Shown piece by piece: positions 1-8,961 of a stretch of DNA of 64,000 nt. Source of the DNA: Coix lacryma-jobi var. lacryma-jobi (lineage: Eukaryota > Streptophyta > Magnoliopsida > Poales > Poaceae); NCBI GenBank assembly GCA_009763385.1, contig VDCT01000802.1, positions 1 through 64,000 on the forward strand, in the 5' to 3' direction. The stretch's first letter is position 1. Each line of letters begins with the position of its first letter. The translations under genes were made by a program, and so were the position numbers. The notes under the pieces were generated by a model. It was not told the DNA's origin. It saw only the letters and a list, made by a program, of their open reading frames with translations, and searched no databases.

Positions 1-4
1 GGCT

Positions 5-1104
5 TTGGTTTCCGGCTCTTCCTCTAACCCCTCAGCTGGCTTTGCGCTTTCTTCTCTCTTTTCTGTGACAGAGGACCAGCTGGAGTCTTTGGGAGACGAC
101 GAGTTGGCTTTGCTTGCCAACCGGTTTTCGCGGTTCCACAACAACCGCGTGAACCGCCGTCGTGGAGGAGGACGCACGGATGCTACGAATGCGGCGACCC
201 CGACCACTTCATCGCCGACTGCCCCAAGAAGAAGAACAAGCATCTGGGAAGGGCGATCATGGGCACAAGCGCGACTCCAAGTACAAGGAGAAGCACGTCC
301 CCGCAAGGCACAAGACGGAGGGCGGCTTCGACAAAGAGTACATCAAGAAGAAGTACTTGGAGAAGCCTAGCTGAGCAGCGTGCGTTCTTCGCCACGCTCA
401 GCGACGTCGACGGCTCGGATGACGACTCCGCCAGCTCGAGTGATGACGAGTCCGAGAAGAAGAAGAGGATCGAGGACAAGCTGAACGGCCTCTGCTTCTT
501 CGCCGACGACGACGGCTTCTGCACCATGGCGCTGGGCAATGAGGTCGACGGCGAGCCGGAGCGTACCCCTCGGAACGACGACGACGACGACACCTCCCAG
601 GTATCTCTCACCTACGACGAGCTTTCCTCCGAGGTTGAGAAGTTGACTGCTGCCCTCCTTAGCCAAGATAAGTTGCTTAGGCGTGCCGCTAGAGAGCGCA
701 AGGAGTTTAGGCAGAAGTGGGAGGACACGGTGAAGGAGCTTGAGTTCGCTCGGTCCACCGTGGTAGTGTCGGAGGAGGCGGAGTGCGAGTCGTGCACCGC
801 GCACATGACTGACCTTCTCACTCTGAGAGGTAAGTATGCTGCGTTGGTTGGAGAGGTGGATGAGCTCCGTGCTAGGCCGCCGCTGTTGGGTGCGTGCAAG
901 ACTTGTCCTGTCTTGCAATCTGAGTTGGCAGAGAAGAATGCCAAGCTTGAGTCTTTAGAGAAGGCCAGCTCAGATAGCACTTGTGTCTCGAGGTGTGCTT
1001 TGTGTGAGGGCTGGAGATGGAGATTGCAATGTGAAGCATGGCAAGATGCAAACCGAGGAAGAAAACACATACCTTCGGACCATCTTGTCATGGGTCTCCA
1101 GTAG
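5..1104 (+). pseudogene. gag: gag of Copia unit A, first zinc knuckle and acidic/coiled region
   Basis: Gag packages the element RNA into cytoplasmic virus-like particles. The first zinc knuckle (C-x2-C-x4-H-x4-C, CYECGDPDHFIADC) starts at 181. It is followed by a lysine-rich stretch, then SDVDGSDDDSASSSDDESE with an aspartate run, then a heptad-like charged segment (about 610-960) that probably forms a coiled coil. Reading moves through all three frames near 170, 250 and 365, and again near 1005, so the protein is broken. The start codon is outside the window. Units B and C carry the same segment, which confirms the reading. Confidence 0.85.
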
Positions 1105-1915
1105 TGAGCCGCAGCTCGGGATGATGATCTCCCAATTCAAGCGAGCTGTTGGTGCCCCTGGTGTAGGTTTTGCTCGAGTGTTGATCTCTCAGTTTTTGGT
1201 AAGATTGGAGAGTCTAGTGGTCTGAACCCATGTGAGAAGCCCAATTCCACCACTACTCCCAAACTTGCCAAGCTTCCACTCAAAGAGCCAGCCAAGCCTA
1301 TCACCAAAGATGGTGTGGTTGAGGAACCCCCGAGAGCTCCTCCCAAGAACCCAGTTTGGGCACCCAAGCCAAACCACCTCAGAAACAAGCTTGATGCTAT
1401 GCCACCCATTCGTGAGGAGTTGCCACAGAAGGGCAAGGCAAAGTGAGCCACACCCACAGCCCTGGTCACCAACAACCCCCTGTGCGTGCGGTGAGGTACC
1501 AGTGTGATTTTTGTGGGAGGGATGGTCACTTGAGCGAGTTCTGCTTTAGGCGCAAGCGAGAGGCGCGCAGGGCTCGGGAGATGGAGAACCCGGACATGTA
1601 CCATCCAGCTCATGGTGGACATGTACCGAAGGCCCAGGGAGAGCTGCTAGGTCCGGACGTCAGGGTCCCAGGCCTAGGCAGGAGATGAGAGCCCCGAGGA
1701 GGGAGACTAGGCCTAGAGGTCCAGCACCTCAGTTTGTTAGGCCTAGGCAGGAGAGAGCTCCGAGGAGAGACGCTAGAGCAGTTGAGCCCCAGGCTCCTAG
1801 GCGTAGACCTCGTAGAGAGCGTGCCCGACGGGGTCCTGCTTTTGCAGGTAACGGACCCCGTGGCGGAGGCTTAGTTGAGCGCTTTCCCCCACCGCAGTTT
1901 GAGTATCCGCGGTGA
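1105..1915 (+). pseudogene. gag: gag of unit A, C-terminal part with second zinc knuckle
   Basis: This continues gag after a frameshift. A proline-rich linker (about 1210-1440) ends at a stop at 1444. A second zinc knuckle, CDFCGRDGHLSEFC, lies near 1500-1545 and is followed by a basic tail rich in Arg and Pro (1685-1915). Two knuckles in one gag are also seen in B, C and Copia-2. The Arg/Pro tail is built from short repeats of a PRPRGP type. At least two frame breaks separate this part from the protease. Confidence 0.75.
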
Positions 1916-2670
1916 GCGCTTCTTCCCCAGCGGACCACGTTTTTCCTCAGCGTGGTGATCGCTTCCCTCGTAGACTGCTAGGAATGGTTTTTTACACTAA
2001 CCCTTCTTTTGAGCAGCCGGCCCAACACTGGTTTTCCCCTTATTCACTAACCCCAGTGTTGGACCGTATGCTCACCCTATGTCTTTTTATTGATGTAGGT
2101 AAGACGGTTGGAGGACGTTTGGTTGGTGGATTCCGGTTGTTCGAGGCACATGACCGGAAACCCAAGTGGTTCTCCAGCCTTAGCCCGGTCGCCGGAAAGG
2201 AGTACATAACCTTCGGCGACAATAGTAAAGGTAAGGTATTGTCTCGTGGGACGGTGCGGGTTAATGAGCACTTTGTGTTGCGCGATGTTGCTCTTGTTTC
2301 TAACCTGCATTTTAACTTGCTTTCTGTTTCGCAACTTTTTGATGATGACTATGAGATTCGTTTCAAACCGAACCTTAGTCGCATCTTAGATCCTCAGGGC
2401 GATCTTGTATGTCTGATTTCGCCCTTTGGGAAAGTCTTTTGCGCGAATTTCTCGGAGTCGTTTGGTTCTTCTCGCTGTCTTTTGGCTAGTCCTTCTTCCT
2501 CCGATCTTTGGAAGTGGCATAGGAGGCTCGGTCACTTAAGCTTCGACTTGCTTGCAAGACTTAGCTCACTTGGCCTAATCCGAGGATTGCCCAAGCTTTC
2601 GATGGAGAAGGATCTAGTTTGCCATTCTTGCAGACATGGGAAGATGGTTGCTGCTCCCCACCATCCGTGA
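1912..2670 (+). pseudogene. pro: protease remnant and GAG-pre-integrase domain, unit A
   Basis: The aspartic protease cleaves the polyprotein. Its active-site motif VDSGCSRHMTG is encoded near 2128-2160, but in a different frame from the flanking sequence, so the protease is frameshifted; one base is missing beside the motif compared with unit C. Downstream, the open frame encodes a GAG-pre-integrase domain with WHRRLGHLSFDLLARL near 2515-2560 and the zinc-binding pair CHSC (about 2620), which leads into integrase. The stop at 2668 comes from a local frame change near 2650. Confidence 0.8.
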
Positions 2671-2921
2671 CTAAGGTCATGACCTCGCACCCCGGAGAGC
2701 TTTTACACATGGACCTTGTTGGTCCGGCTCGGGTGAGCTCGGTTGGTGGCAAGTGGTATGTTTTGGTTGTTGTTGACGACTTTTCGAGATATTCGTGGGT
2801 CTTCTTTTTAGCTGAGAAGACCGAGACTTTCTCCTTCGCTCGCAATCTGATTTTGCGTCTTCAGAACGAGTTCCCTTTGAACTCGATGCGAGCTATTAGA
2901 AGTGATAATGGTTCCGAGTAA
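2619..2921 (+). pseudogene. int: integrase N-terminal half, unit A
   Basis: Integrase inserts the cDNA into the nuclear genome. HMDLVGPARV and VVDDFSRYSWVFF are Copia integrase core signatures, and SDNGSE near 2905-2920 carries the second catalytic aspartate. The frame stops at 2919 because two bases are missing relative to unit B (the GAGTTC codons read GAGT). The rest continues in the overlapping frame that begins at 2902. Confidence 0.85.
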
Positions 2922-5013
2922 AAATTCGGATTTTGAGAAGTTTTGTAACCGCCTTGGTTTGGAGCATCAGTTTTCTTCCCCCTACACACCACCCCAAAAT
3001 GGTGTTGTAGAGAGGAAGAATCGGACCCTTGTTGAGATGGCCAGGACGATGCTTGATGAGCATAGGACTCCTAGGCGCTTTTGGGCCGAAGCTATGAACA
3101 CTGCATGCTACATTTCGAATCGCATTTTTCTGAGAGCGTTTTTGAAGAAGACCTCTTATGAGTTGCGTTTTGGTCGCCAGCCCAAGGTGAGTTATTTTAG
3201 AGTCTTTGGTTGCCACTGTTTTATATTGAAGAAAGGCAACCTGGACAAGTTTGAGTCTCGTTCTTCTGACGGTGTGTTTTTGGGTTATGGCACTCACACT
3301 CGAGCTTATCGTGTACTTAACCTTGACACTAACCGAGTCATGGAGACATCAGATGTCACCTTCGACGAGACTCTTGTTTGTCCCTCTTCTCGTTTTGAGC
3401 GTGCAGGTGATCATGAGGTTGGAGAGCCTCTTTTCGATGACGAGGACGAGGGTGCTGAAGGTATAGATGATCCAGCACCCCCTCCACCTGCCGTGCCGCA
3501 AAGAGCGGCCTCGACGACGACTCACGGCCCCGACACTTCTTCTTCCTGGGGGCCGTGGGATCCTCCACCTCGCGCGGTACCTTTTGTACCCGGGGTGGAA
3601 CCAGCTGCTGTTGAGGGGGAGGTCACTTCTTCCCGGGAGGCGCCACGACATATCCAGCGCCAGCACCCCCCTGAACAGATGATCGGCGACATCGACGAGC
3701 GAGTTACTCGCTCCAGGTCACAGCACATCTCGCACTTTGCTCATTCTGCTTTTGTTGCGTCTTTTGAGCCCCGAGATGTTGGACACGCATTGACGGATCC
3801 GGATTGGGTCAATGCCATGCATGAGGAGCTAGAGAACTTTGAGCGAAATCGGGTTTGGGTTCTAGTGCCACCACCTCCTGACTGTAAACCTATTGGGACA
3901 AAATGGGTATTTAAAAACAAGCAAGGAGAGGAGGGCCACATTGTGAGAAACAAGGCCCGGCTTGTAGCGAAGGGTTATAGTCAGAAGGAGGGGATAGATT
4001 ATGAGGAGACCTTCGCTCCTGTAGCTCGTTTGGAGGCTATTAGGATACTCTTGGCTTATGCTGCATCCATGGGTTTCAAACTTTTTCAAATGGATGTCAA
4101 GAGTGCCTTCTTAAACGGCTACATTGAGGAGGAGGTCTATGTCCAGCAACCCCCCGGTTTTGAAAATCCCAGGTTTCCAAACCATGTCTTTAAACTCCAC
4201 AAAGCTTTGTATGGTTTGAAACAAGCCCCTAGAGCCTGGTATGAGAGATTAAAAACCTTTTTGCTAGCTAAGGGTTTTAAAATGGGATGTGTTGATAAAA
4301 CGCTCTTTCTCCTCAAGCAAGGCAAAGATACTCTCTTGGTCCAAATTTACGTGGATGATATCATTTTCGGTGGTTCTTCTCACGCTTTGGTTGCCAAGTT
4401 TGCAGATACTATGAGCAGGGAGTTCGAGATGAGCATGATGGGCGAGCTGACTTTCTTTCTCGGGTTGCAAATTAAGCAATCCCGAGAGGGGACGTTTGTG
4501 CACCAGGGCAAGTACACGAGGGACTTGCTGAAGCGGTTTGACATGGGTGAGGCCAAGCCTCTTCCGACGCCCATGTCGACGACGACTGCCCTGGATGCCG
4601 ACACGGATGGAGAAGCAGTGGACCAGAAGGAGTACCGCAGCATGATTGGATCGCTGCTCTACCTGACGGCGACACGGCCGGACATTCAGTTCGCCGTGTG
4701 CTTGTGCGCGCGCTTTCAGGCTTCGCCACGCACTTCTCACCGTCAGGCCGTGAAGCGCATCTTCAGGTACCTTCGTTTCACGCCTGAGTTCGGGATTTGG
4801 TATTCTGCTTCTTCCACCCTCTCGCTTTGTGGTTTTCTGATGCTGATTTTGCTGGTTGTCGCATTGAGCGCAAGTCCACTTCTGGGACTTGCCAGTTTAT
4901 TGGATCTTCTCTTGTGTCGTGGTCTTCTCGCAAGCAGTCTAGTGTCGCTCAGTCTACCACGGAGGCTGAATATGTTGCTGCGGCTAGCTGCTGTTCCCAG
5001 TTACTCTGGATGA
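2902..5013 (+). CDS. pol: pol fragment: integrase C-terminal half and reverse transcriptase, unit A
   Basis: This 703-residue uninterrupted reading frame is the longest in the window. Residues 1-110 hold the end of the integrase core, including PPQNGVVERKNR with the catalytic glutamate. Residues about 110-190 are the integrase C-terminal region. A Pro/Asp-rich spacer follows (about 190-270). Copia reverse transcriptase covers about 290-550: ETFAPVARLEAIR, MDVKSAFLNG, ALYGLKQAPRAWYERL, and the catalytic YVDD at 4348-4359. TRPDIQFAVCLCARF near 4676 begins the RT/RNase H connection. A frameshift near 4790 sends the last 70 codons into a nonsense tail. Confidence 0.9.
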   Translation: MIMVPSKNSDFEKFCNRLGLEHQFSSPYTPPQNGVVERKNRTLVEMARTMLDEHRTPRRFWAEAMNTACYISNRIFLRAFLKKTSYELRFGRQPKVSYFRVFGCHCFILKKGNLDKFESRSSDGVFLGYGTHTRAYRVLNLDTNRVMETSDVTFDETLVCPSSRFERAGDHEVGEPLFDDEDEGAEGIDDPAPPPPAVPQRAASTTTHGPDTSSSWGPWDPPPRAVPFVPGVEPAAVEGEVTSSREAPRHIQRQHPPEQMIGDIDERVTRSRSQHISHFAHSAFVASFEPRDVGHALTDPDWVNAMHEELENFERNRVWVLVPPPPDCKPIGTKWVFKNKQGEEGHIVRNKARLVAKGYSQKEGIDYEETFAPVARLEAIRILLAYAASMGFKLFQMDVKSAFLNGYIEEEVYVQQPPGFENPRFPNHVFKLHKALYGLKQAPRAWYERLKTFLLAKGFKMGCVDKTLFLLKQGKDTLLVQIYVDDIIFGGSSHALVAKFADTMSREFEMSMMGELTFFLGLQIKQSREGTFVHQGKYTRDLLKRFDMGEAKPLPTPMSTTTALDADTDGEAVDQKEYRSMIGSLLYLTATRPDIQFAVCLCARFQASPRTSHRQAVKRIFRYLRFTPEFGIWYSASSTLSLCGFLMLILLVVALSASPLLGLASLLDLLLCRGLLASSLVSLSLPRRLNMLLRLAAVPSYSG

Positions 5014-5291
5014 TGGCCACTTTGCGTGATTTTGGTTTGAGCTTTACTCGAGTTCCTTTGCTTTGTGACAGCACGAGTGCCATTAGCGTTGCTAAGAACC
5101 CCGTGCTTCACTCGAAAACCAAACACATTGATGTGCGCTTTCATTTCTTGCGAGACCACCAGGAGAAGGGTGATATCGACCTTCGCCATGTCGATACTCA
5201 TCACCAATTGGCTGATATTTTCACCAAGCCTTTAGACGAATCAACCTTTAATAGGTTGAGGGGTGAGCTTGGTGTGTGTTTCCCCTTTTAG
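4797..5291 (+). pseudogene. rnh: RNase H domain, unit A
   Basis: RNase H degrades the RNA strand during cDNA synthesis. From about 4830 the frame reads DADFAGCRIERKSTSGTCQF, then STTEAEYVAAASC, LLCDSTSAI and HVDTHHQLADIFTKPLD, which are the ordered Copia RNase H motifs. It ends naturally at the stop at 5289. The ATG at 4797 is not a real start: the domain is the pol C-terminus, split from RT by a one-base frameshift near 4790. Confidence 0.88.
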
Positions 5292-6959
5292 ATGGGGGAA
5301 GCATTTTGAGATGTACAGACTGACTCTTTTATTTTGAGGTCTTTTCTTTTGAGTTTCTTGAGTCTTTCCATTGGTATCTTCTTTCTTTCAGTTTTGTGTC
5401 GGGCATACGCATTTACATTTTGAGCTTCATGTCTATATTCACTAGAATGTAATTATGCTCTTGTTAGTATTGCTCCGATACTTATGATGATGCTTGTAGC
5501 TTATGCTCTTTCTGATCACTGTTACATGTTATGAGCGAGCTATTTTTGGAATGGTGAATTATGCCTAATGTATATAAATCTGAAAATGTTCACCATTGAG
5601 ATATGCAACTAGCATGTGTAGGGTGTGTTGAGTCCATTCCTGCTTTTCATATATGCTAGGTTGCTATGTCTCTAGTTCTGAGTCATTCACTTGCTTGGTT
5701 GTTCATAACTTGCTTAAAATCTGAACCAAGTATTGTTGAATTGAAAAGATCGAGATGGGATTGCTTGTCAACACCTCATGGTATTGAGACTGTTTCTCAT
5801 TGCACTTTGAGTTAAACTTGAGCCATGTAGTGTATGACCGGGGAAACCGTTGCTTTAAGCTTCTGATTGCTTCGGCATAGGCTTCGCACGGTTGAAAAGT
5901 TAGGCAATGACAAGCTTTCAACCTCTCGCAATCACATGCCAAAAATGAACTTGTGAATTCTTTTACCGCTGCAACTCCGATATGAATTTGAAATCACAAG
6001 TATATGCTTCATTCCTATGCATGATGATTGAACTTTGCTAGGGGTAGTTCACCTTGTATATATGCTTAGCACTTGTTTGGATTCCTTCTATACATGTCTA
6101 GTGCTATTTTGATGGTGACTATCCTTTTGCTTAAAACTGCTCACATGCTCATATGCTTCATATTTCGTATAAGTGATCAGTTTGAGCCTTTGCTATTTGA
6201 GTGCTTAATTGAGATGTTGGAGCTATACTGATTAGAGCATCTTTGCACTCTTTTGACTATATACTTGAAGCTCCTAACTTGCATTTTGACTTCATATGCA
6301 TTTTGAAGGAGATCTTGTGTTCAGGGGGAGTTTATGTGAAGGGAGTTGCTTCTCCGATACCTTTTGGCCTTGATAAGTGCATTTTCAACTAGGGGGAGAA
6401 ATTTATGCAAATCATATGCTCCTGTGTTGATCAACTAAGGGGAGAATCATTTGTCCTAGTTTGCTTGCATTTGTCGAGGGGAGTTTGCTAGTTGTGTTGA
6501 GCCGTTGCCTCTGTCTTGAGGGACTAGCAAACGTTCCTAGCTTTTCATGAGCTTTCATAAGCTTTTTCATTTGGCTTTCAATTGGTATCGTCTGGTGTGC
6601 TTTCCCATTTGGTTGGGTTGATTTCCAATTGGTTCGGAGTGATTTTCTTGCTAGTTGTGTTGAGCCTCTGTGCCTCTATCTTGAGGGACTAGCATTTTGC
6701 TTCTGTTGTCCTCCGATCTTCAATTGGTATCTGCTAGCGGTGTTGAGCCTGTTCTACCTCTTCTTGAGGGCTAGCTTTGCTTGCTTGGTTGCGTCGAGCC
6801 GTTGCCCATGTCTTTGGGGACCAAGTTTTCGCTTCATCCACTTGACCTTCTTTGGCTTTTGTTAGGCTTTTGGGTCATTTGGTTGGGTTTTCTCTTCCCA
6901 CTCCTTCCTACCTCCTTCTTCTTATTCATGATTTGTTGTGGAGTTGACAATGCACTCAT
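5292..6959 (+). other. long 3' untranslated region of unit A
   Basis: This has no convincing coding region. It is T-rich and holds several PPT-like purine tracts (GGGGGAG or GGGGAG near 6323, 6392, 6440 and 6477) and the stem-loop array at 6484-6825. Units C and D retain homologous sequence (20038-21055 and 33940-35550), so it is a conserved part of the family. SIRE-type elements often carry an env-like ORF here, but none is visible in this unit. Confidence 0.7.
6484..6825 (+). repeat. array of four stem-loops with covarying stems in unit A 3' UTR
   Basis: Four imperfect copies share the loop text GTTGAGCC..TGCC..TCTTGAGGG. The closing arms are TTTGCTAGT/ACTAGCAAA (6484-6492 with 6523-6531), TGCTAGT/ACTAGCA (6649-6655 with 6688-6694), GCTAGC/GCTAGC (6733-6738 with 6770-6775) and CTTGGT/ACCAAG (6784-6789 with 6820-6825). 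An inner stem pairs CCTC with GAGG in the first three and CCCA with TGGG in the fourth. Unit C has the same four (20636-20912). Unit D has a related set (35128 to about 35415). The function is unknown. Confidence 0.85.
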
Positions 6960-6971
6960 CAAGGGGGAGAT
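6960..6971 (+). promoter_or_regulatory. polypurine tract of unit A
   Basis: CAAGGGGGAGAT lies immediately before the TG that opens LTR1. A purine run in this place primes plus-strand DNA synthesis. The same string precedes LTR3 and LTR4 but is missing before LTR2. Confidence 0.85.
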
Positions 6972-7376
6972 TGCGGATACATGGGTGTATGCCGAGTCTC
7001 TGTGTGATGAGTGATTGTCAACGGAGATGATGCGCATGTTCTTTGGCTTGTGTTGTGCAGGTGTCGAGCACGGAGACAGTGATCGATGGCGGGTGAAGGT
7101 CAAGTTGCGACGTGCCATGCCGACGGACCGGGCGCGATGAAGGATGGGCGTGCCGTGCGGCGGACGTGCCATGCCGATGTATTGGACGGTGAAGGGCGGA
7201 CGTGGACTTGGACTGATGGACTGGAGGCCGGAGGATCAGCTGTGGTGGCTGGCAGCCTGCGACAGCGACAAGCAGAGAAGTGCGATCATGTCGGTGGAAG
7301 AGGTGCACAGGCGGTGCATCCCTCTACGACGCCGGTTTGTTGGTAGAGCCCGGGAAAAACCAACGGTGGACGGTTT

Positions 7377-7626
7377 CCAGGTTTGGGCCTCAAAACCTGG
7401 GTGCTGGGTTTCCAGGTTGAGCCACAAACCTGGGCGTGACGGTTTCCAGGTTGAGCCTCAAAACCTGGGCGTGGGCCGGTTTCCGAGTTTGGGCCTCAAA
7501 ACTCGGGCGCTGGGGTTTCCGAGTTTGGGCCACAAAACTCGGGCTGGAGGCTGGTTTCCGGTTTGGGCCTCAAAACCGGGGGCTGATGGAAAAGGCTGGT
7601 TTCCCGGTTTGGGCCACAAAACCGGG
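7377..7626 (+). repeat. seven U3 hairpins with compensatory stems, LTR1
   Basis: There are seven tandem units of about 35 bp, each a stem around a GGGCCTC or GGGCCAC-type loop. The arms are CCAGGTTT/AAACCTGG (7377-7384 with 7393-7400), CCAGGTT/AACCTGG twice (7412-7433 and 7446-7468), CCGAGTTT/AAACTCGG twice (7483-7505 and 7519-7542), CCGGTTT/AAACCGG (7558-7579) and CCCGGTTT/AAACCGGG (7603-7626). Three different stem sequences all keep perfect pairing. The array lies upstream of the TATA-like box, hence in U3. Confidence 0.9.
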
Positions 7627-7817
7627 GGTGCAGAGTGGTGGCGGCACGTGGCGGCGATCTGAAGGTTGCGTGGAGGCGACGCGGAAGACCGTGCGGGCGT
7701 GGCCGTCGGATCTACCTACCACCAGCGGGTGGACCAGATTAGCCTTAGGGTTTCCTGGCCCGCTCTGTAATTAGAGTAGAGAGGGGTAGAGTAGGAAATA
7801 GACTTAGGCTAGGTTAG

Positions 7818-7824
7818 TATAAGT
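7818..7824 (+). promoter_or_regulatory. TATA-like box in LTR1
   Basis: TATAAGT lies about 190 bp downstream of the hairpin array and before a pyrimidine-rich stretch, a plausible Pol II promoter for the LTR. LTR2 and LTR3 have GATAAGT at the same place, so their promoters may be weakened. Confidence 0.5.
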
Positions 7825-8398
7825 AGTCCAGGGGAGACACCCTCCTCCCTATCTCAGATTTAGCTATTTCAGTTAGTGCCTTCATTTGCTAGGGTTTTCC
7901 ACTCTCCCATCCCTGCTTTAGCTAGTTGAGATCCGCAGAGAGACTCCACTCTGTGTACTGTTGATTCGAGGAAGTGAGGCCGTATCCTCACCTTGGATCC
8001 CATCTCTTGGTGTCAATTCGCGTTTTGATTTCATGTTCATCATGTTCTTCGCGGATGCTTTGTGCCTTGAGTTTTCCCGTCGCTTGATCTCTCTGCTCGG
8101 TTCATCTTTTGCAAATTATTTGAACCAAGTGTTCTAGATCGTGAGGCACTTCTTTCCACCGAAGGAATCATCTCTAACCTCACGGTCTAGGAGATCGATC
8201 GTTTTCGTTTCGAGTCACTTTTCGTCCCTTCCCCCGAAATTCTTCGATTCACCGATTTGAGTTAGGTTCGAGCCATGATCTCTTAGAGATAGCTCACTAA
8301 CCTCTGTGTGACTTCACTCACCAAGTTTGATCCCTAGAGGATGCGTTTGGGTGAGTTGAGTCGGATCGGTGGGTGGAAGAACAGAGGGGCTGCGGGGT

Positions 8399-8690
8399 GA
8401 CCGGACGCTGGTCGCGAAGTGATCGACGCTGATCAGTGCGTCCGGTCGTTGAGCGCTGCGTACAGGGTTTCTGTTTTGACTGGACGCTCGTGACGGGACC
8501 TGTGTTATCAATCGACCGGACGCGCCTAGGTTCCTGTTCATCGTGTGTGTGTTTGATCTGACCGGACGCTCAGTGAACGACCGGACGCTTGAGCACGGTG
8601 CGTCCGTCGCGAACAGAGAGCTCCCAGAGCAGATTTCTGACGACCGGACGCGTCCGGTCCAGCTGACCGGACGCAGGCAGAGTCCGGTCG
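8399..8690 (+). repeat. CGGACGC motif cluster in LTR1
   Basis: Many copies of GACCGGACGC and its complement GCGTCCGGTC occur here, including a perfect 18-bp palindrome at 8642-8659. The cluster occupies the same relative place as the CATCGGACGC cluster in LTR2 and LTR3 and the CGGACAGTCCG cluster in LTR4. Confidence 0.8.
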
Positions 8691-8961
8691 TTGCAGTTTC
8701 GCGCGTTTTCGTTCGCGGTTCGTTCGTTCTTTATCGGATTCGAGTTCCGTCTTTTGCGTTGGCTTTCTAGGGTTGTCTAGTGTCCCGCTGTGCTTCTAGG
8801 AAGCATCCACCCTATATCTAGGGTCGTGGACATTAGCAAGCTCTAGGGGGGTTCGCTCTTGGGTTGATCTTGGGACAGTGGCATCTAGTTTCCGAAAGGA
8901 AATTTTGAAGCTCCCATTCACCCCCCCTCTGGTCGCTTTCGGGTAGCTTCTCGGTCCTTCA

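Larger units (their letters stand above)
1..6971 (+). mobile_element. Copia unit A (SIRE/Maximus-like), internal region, 5' end outside window
   Basis: This is the internal part of a Ty1/Copia retrotransposon in the order gag, protease, integrase, reverse transcriptase, RNase H, which is diagnostic for Copia. It ends at a polypurine tract directly before LTR1. Two zinc knuckles in gag, a long 3' untranslated region with many GGGGGAG tracts, and an LTR carrying CCCATTCACCCCCC near its 3' end fit the SIRE/Maximus lineage; the lineage name is inference. Its 5' LTR, primer site and gag start lie left of position 1. LTR1 at 6972-8961 is its 3' LTR. Several frameshifts make it defective, but its RT is the best preserved of the four related units. 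Confidence 0.9.
6972..8961 (+). repeat. LTR1 (1990 bp), 3' LTR of unit A
   Basis: It begins TGCGGATACATGG just after a polypurine tract and ends TCGGTCCTTCA, giving TG...CA termini. It aligns along its length with LTR2 and LTR3. Landmarks in order are the U3 hairpin array (7377-7626), a TATA-like box (7818-7824), the ACCGGACGC motif cluster (8399-8690) and a CCATTCACCCCCCCTCTGG signature near the 3' end. It is followed directly by gag sequence of unit B rather than by a primer binding site, so it is best read as the right end of unit A inserted into unit B. Confidence 0.9.

Noticed and set aside
7144..7662. A 172-codon plus frame in LTR1 with repeated Trp/Lys/Pro text.
   Set aside because: It is only the U3 hairpin array read as protein; the repetition is at DNA level.
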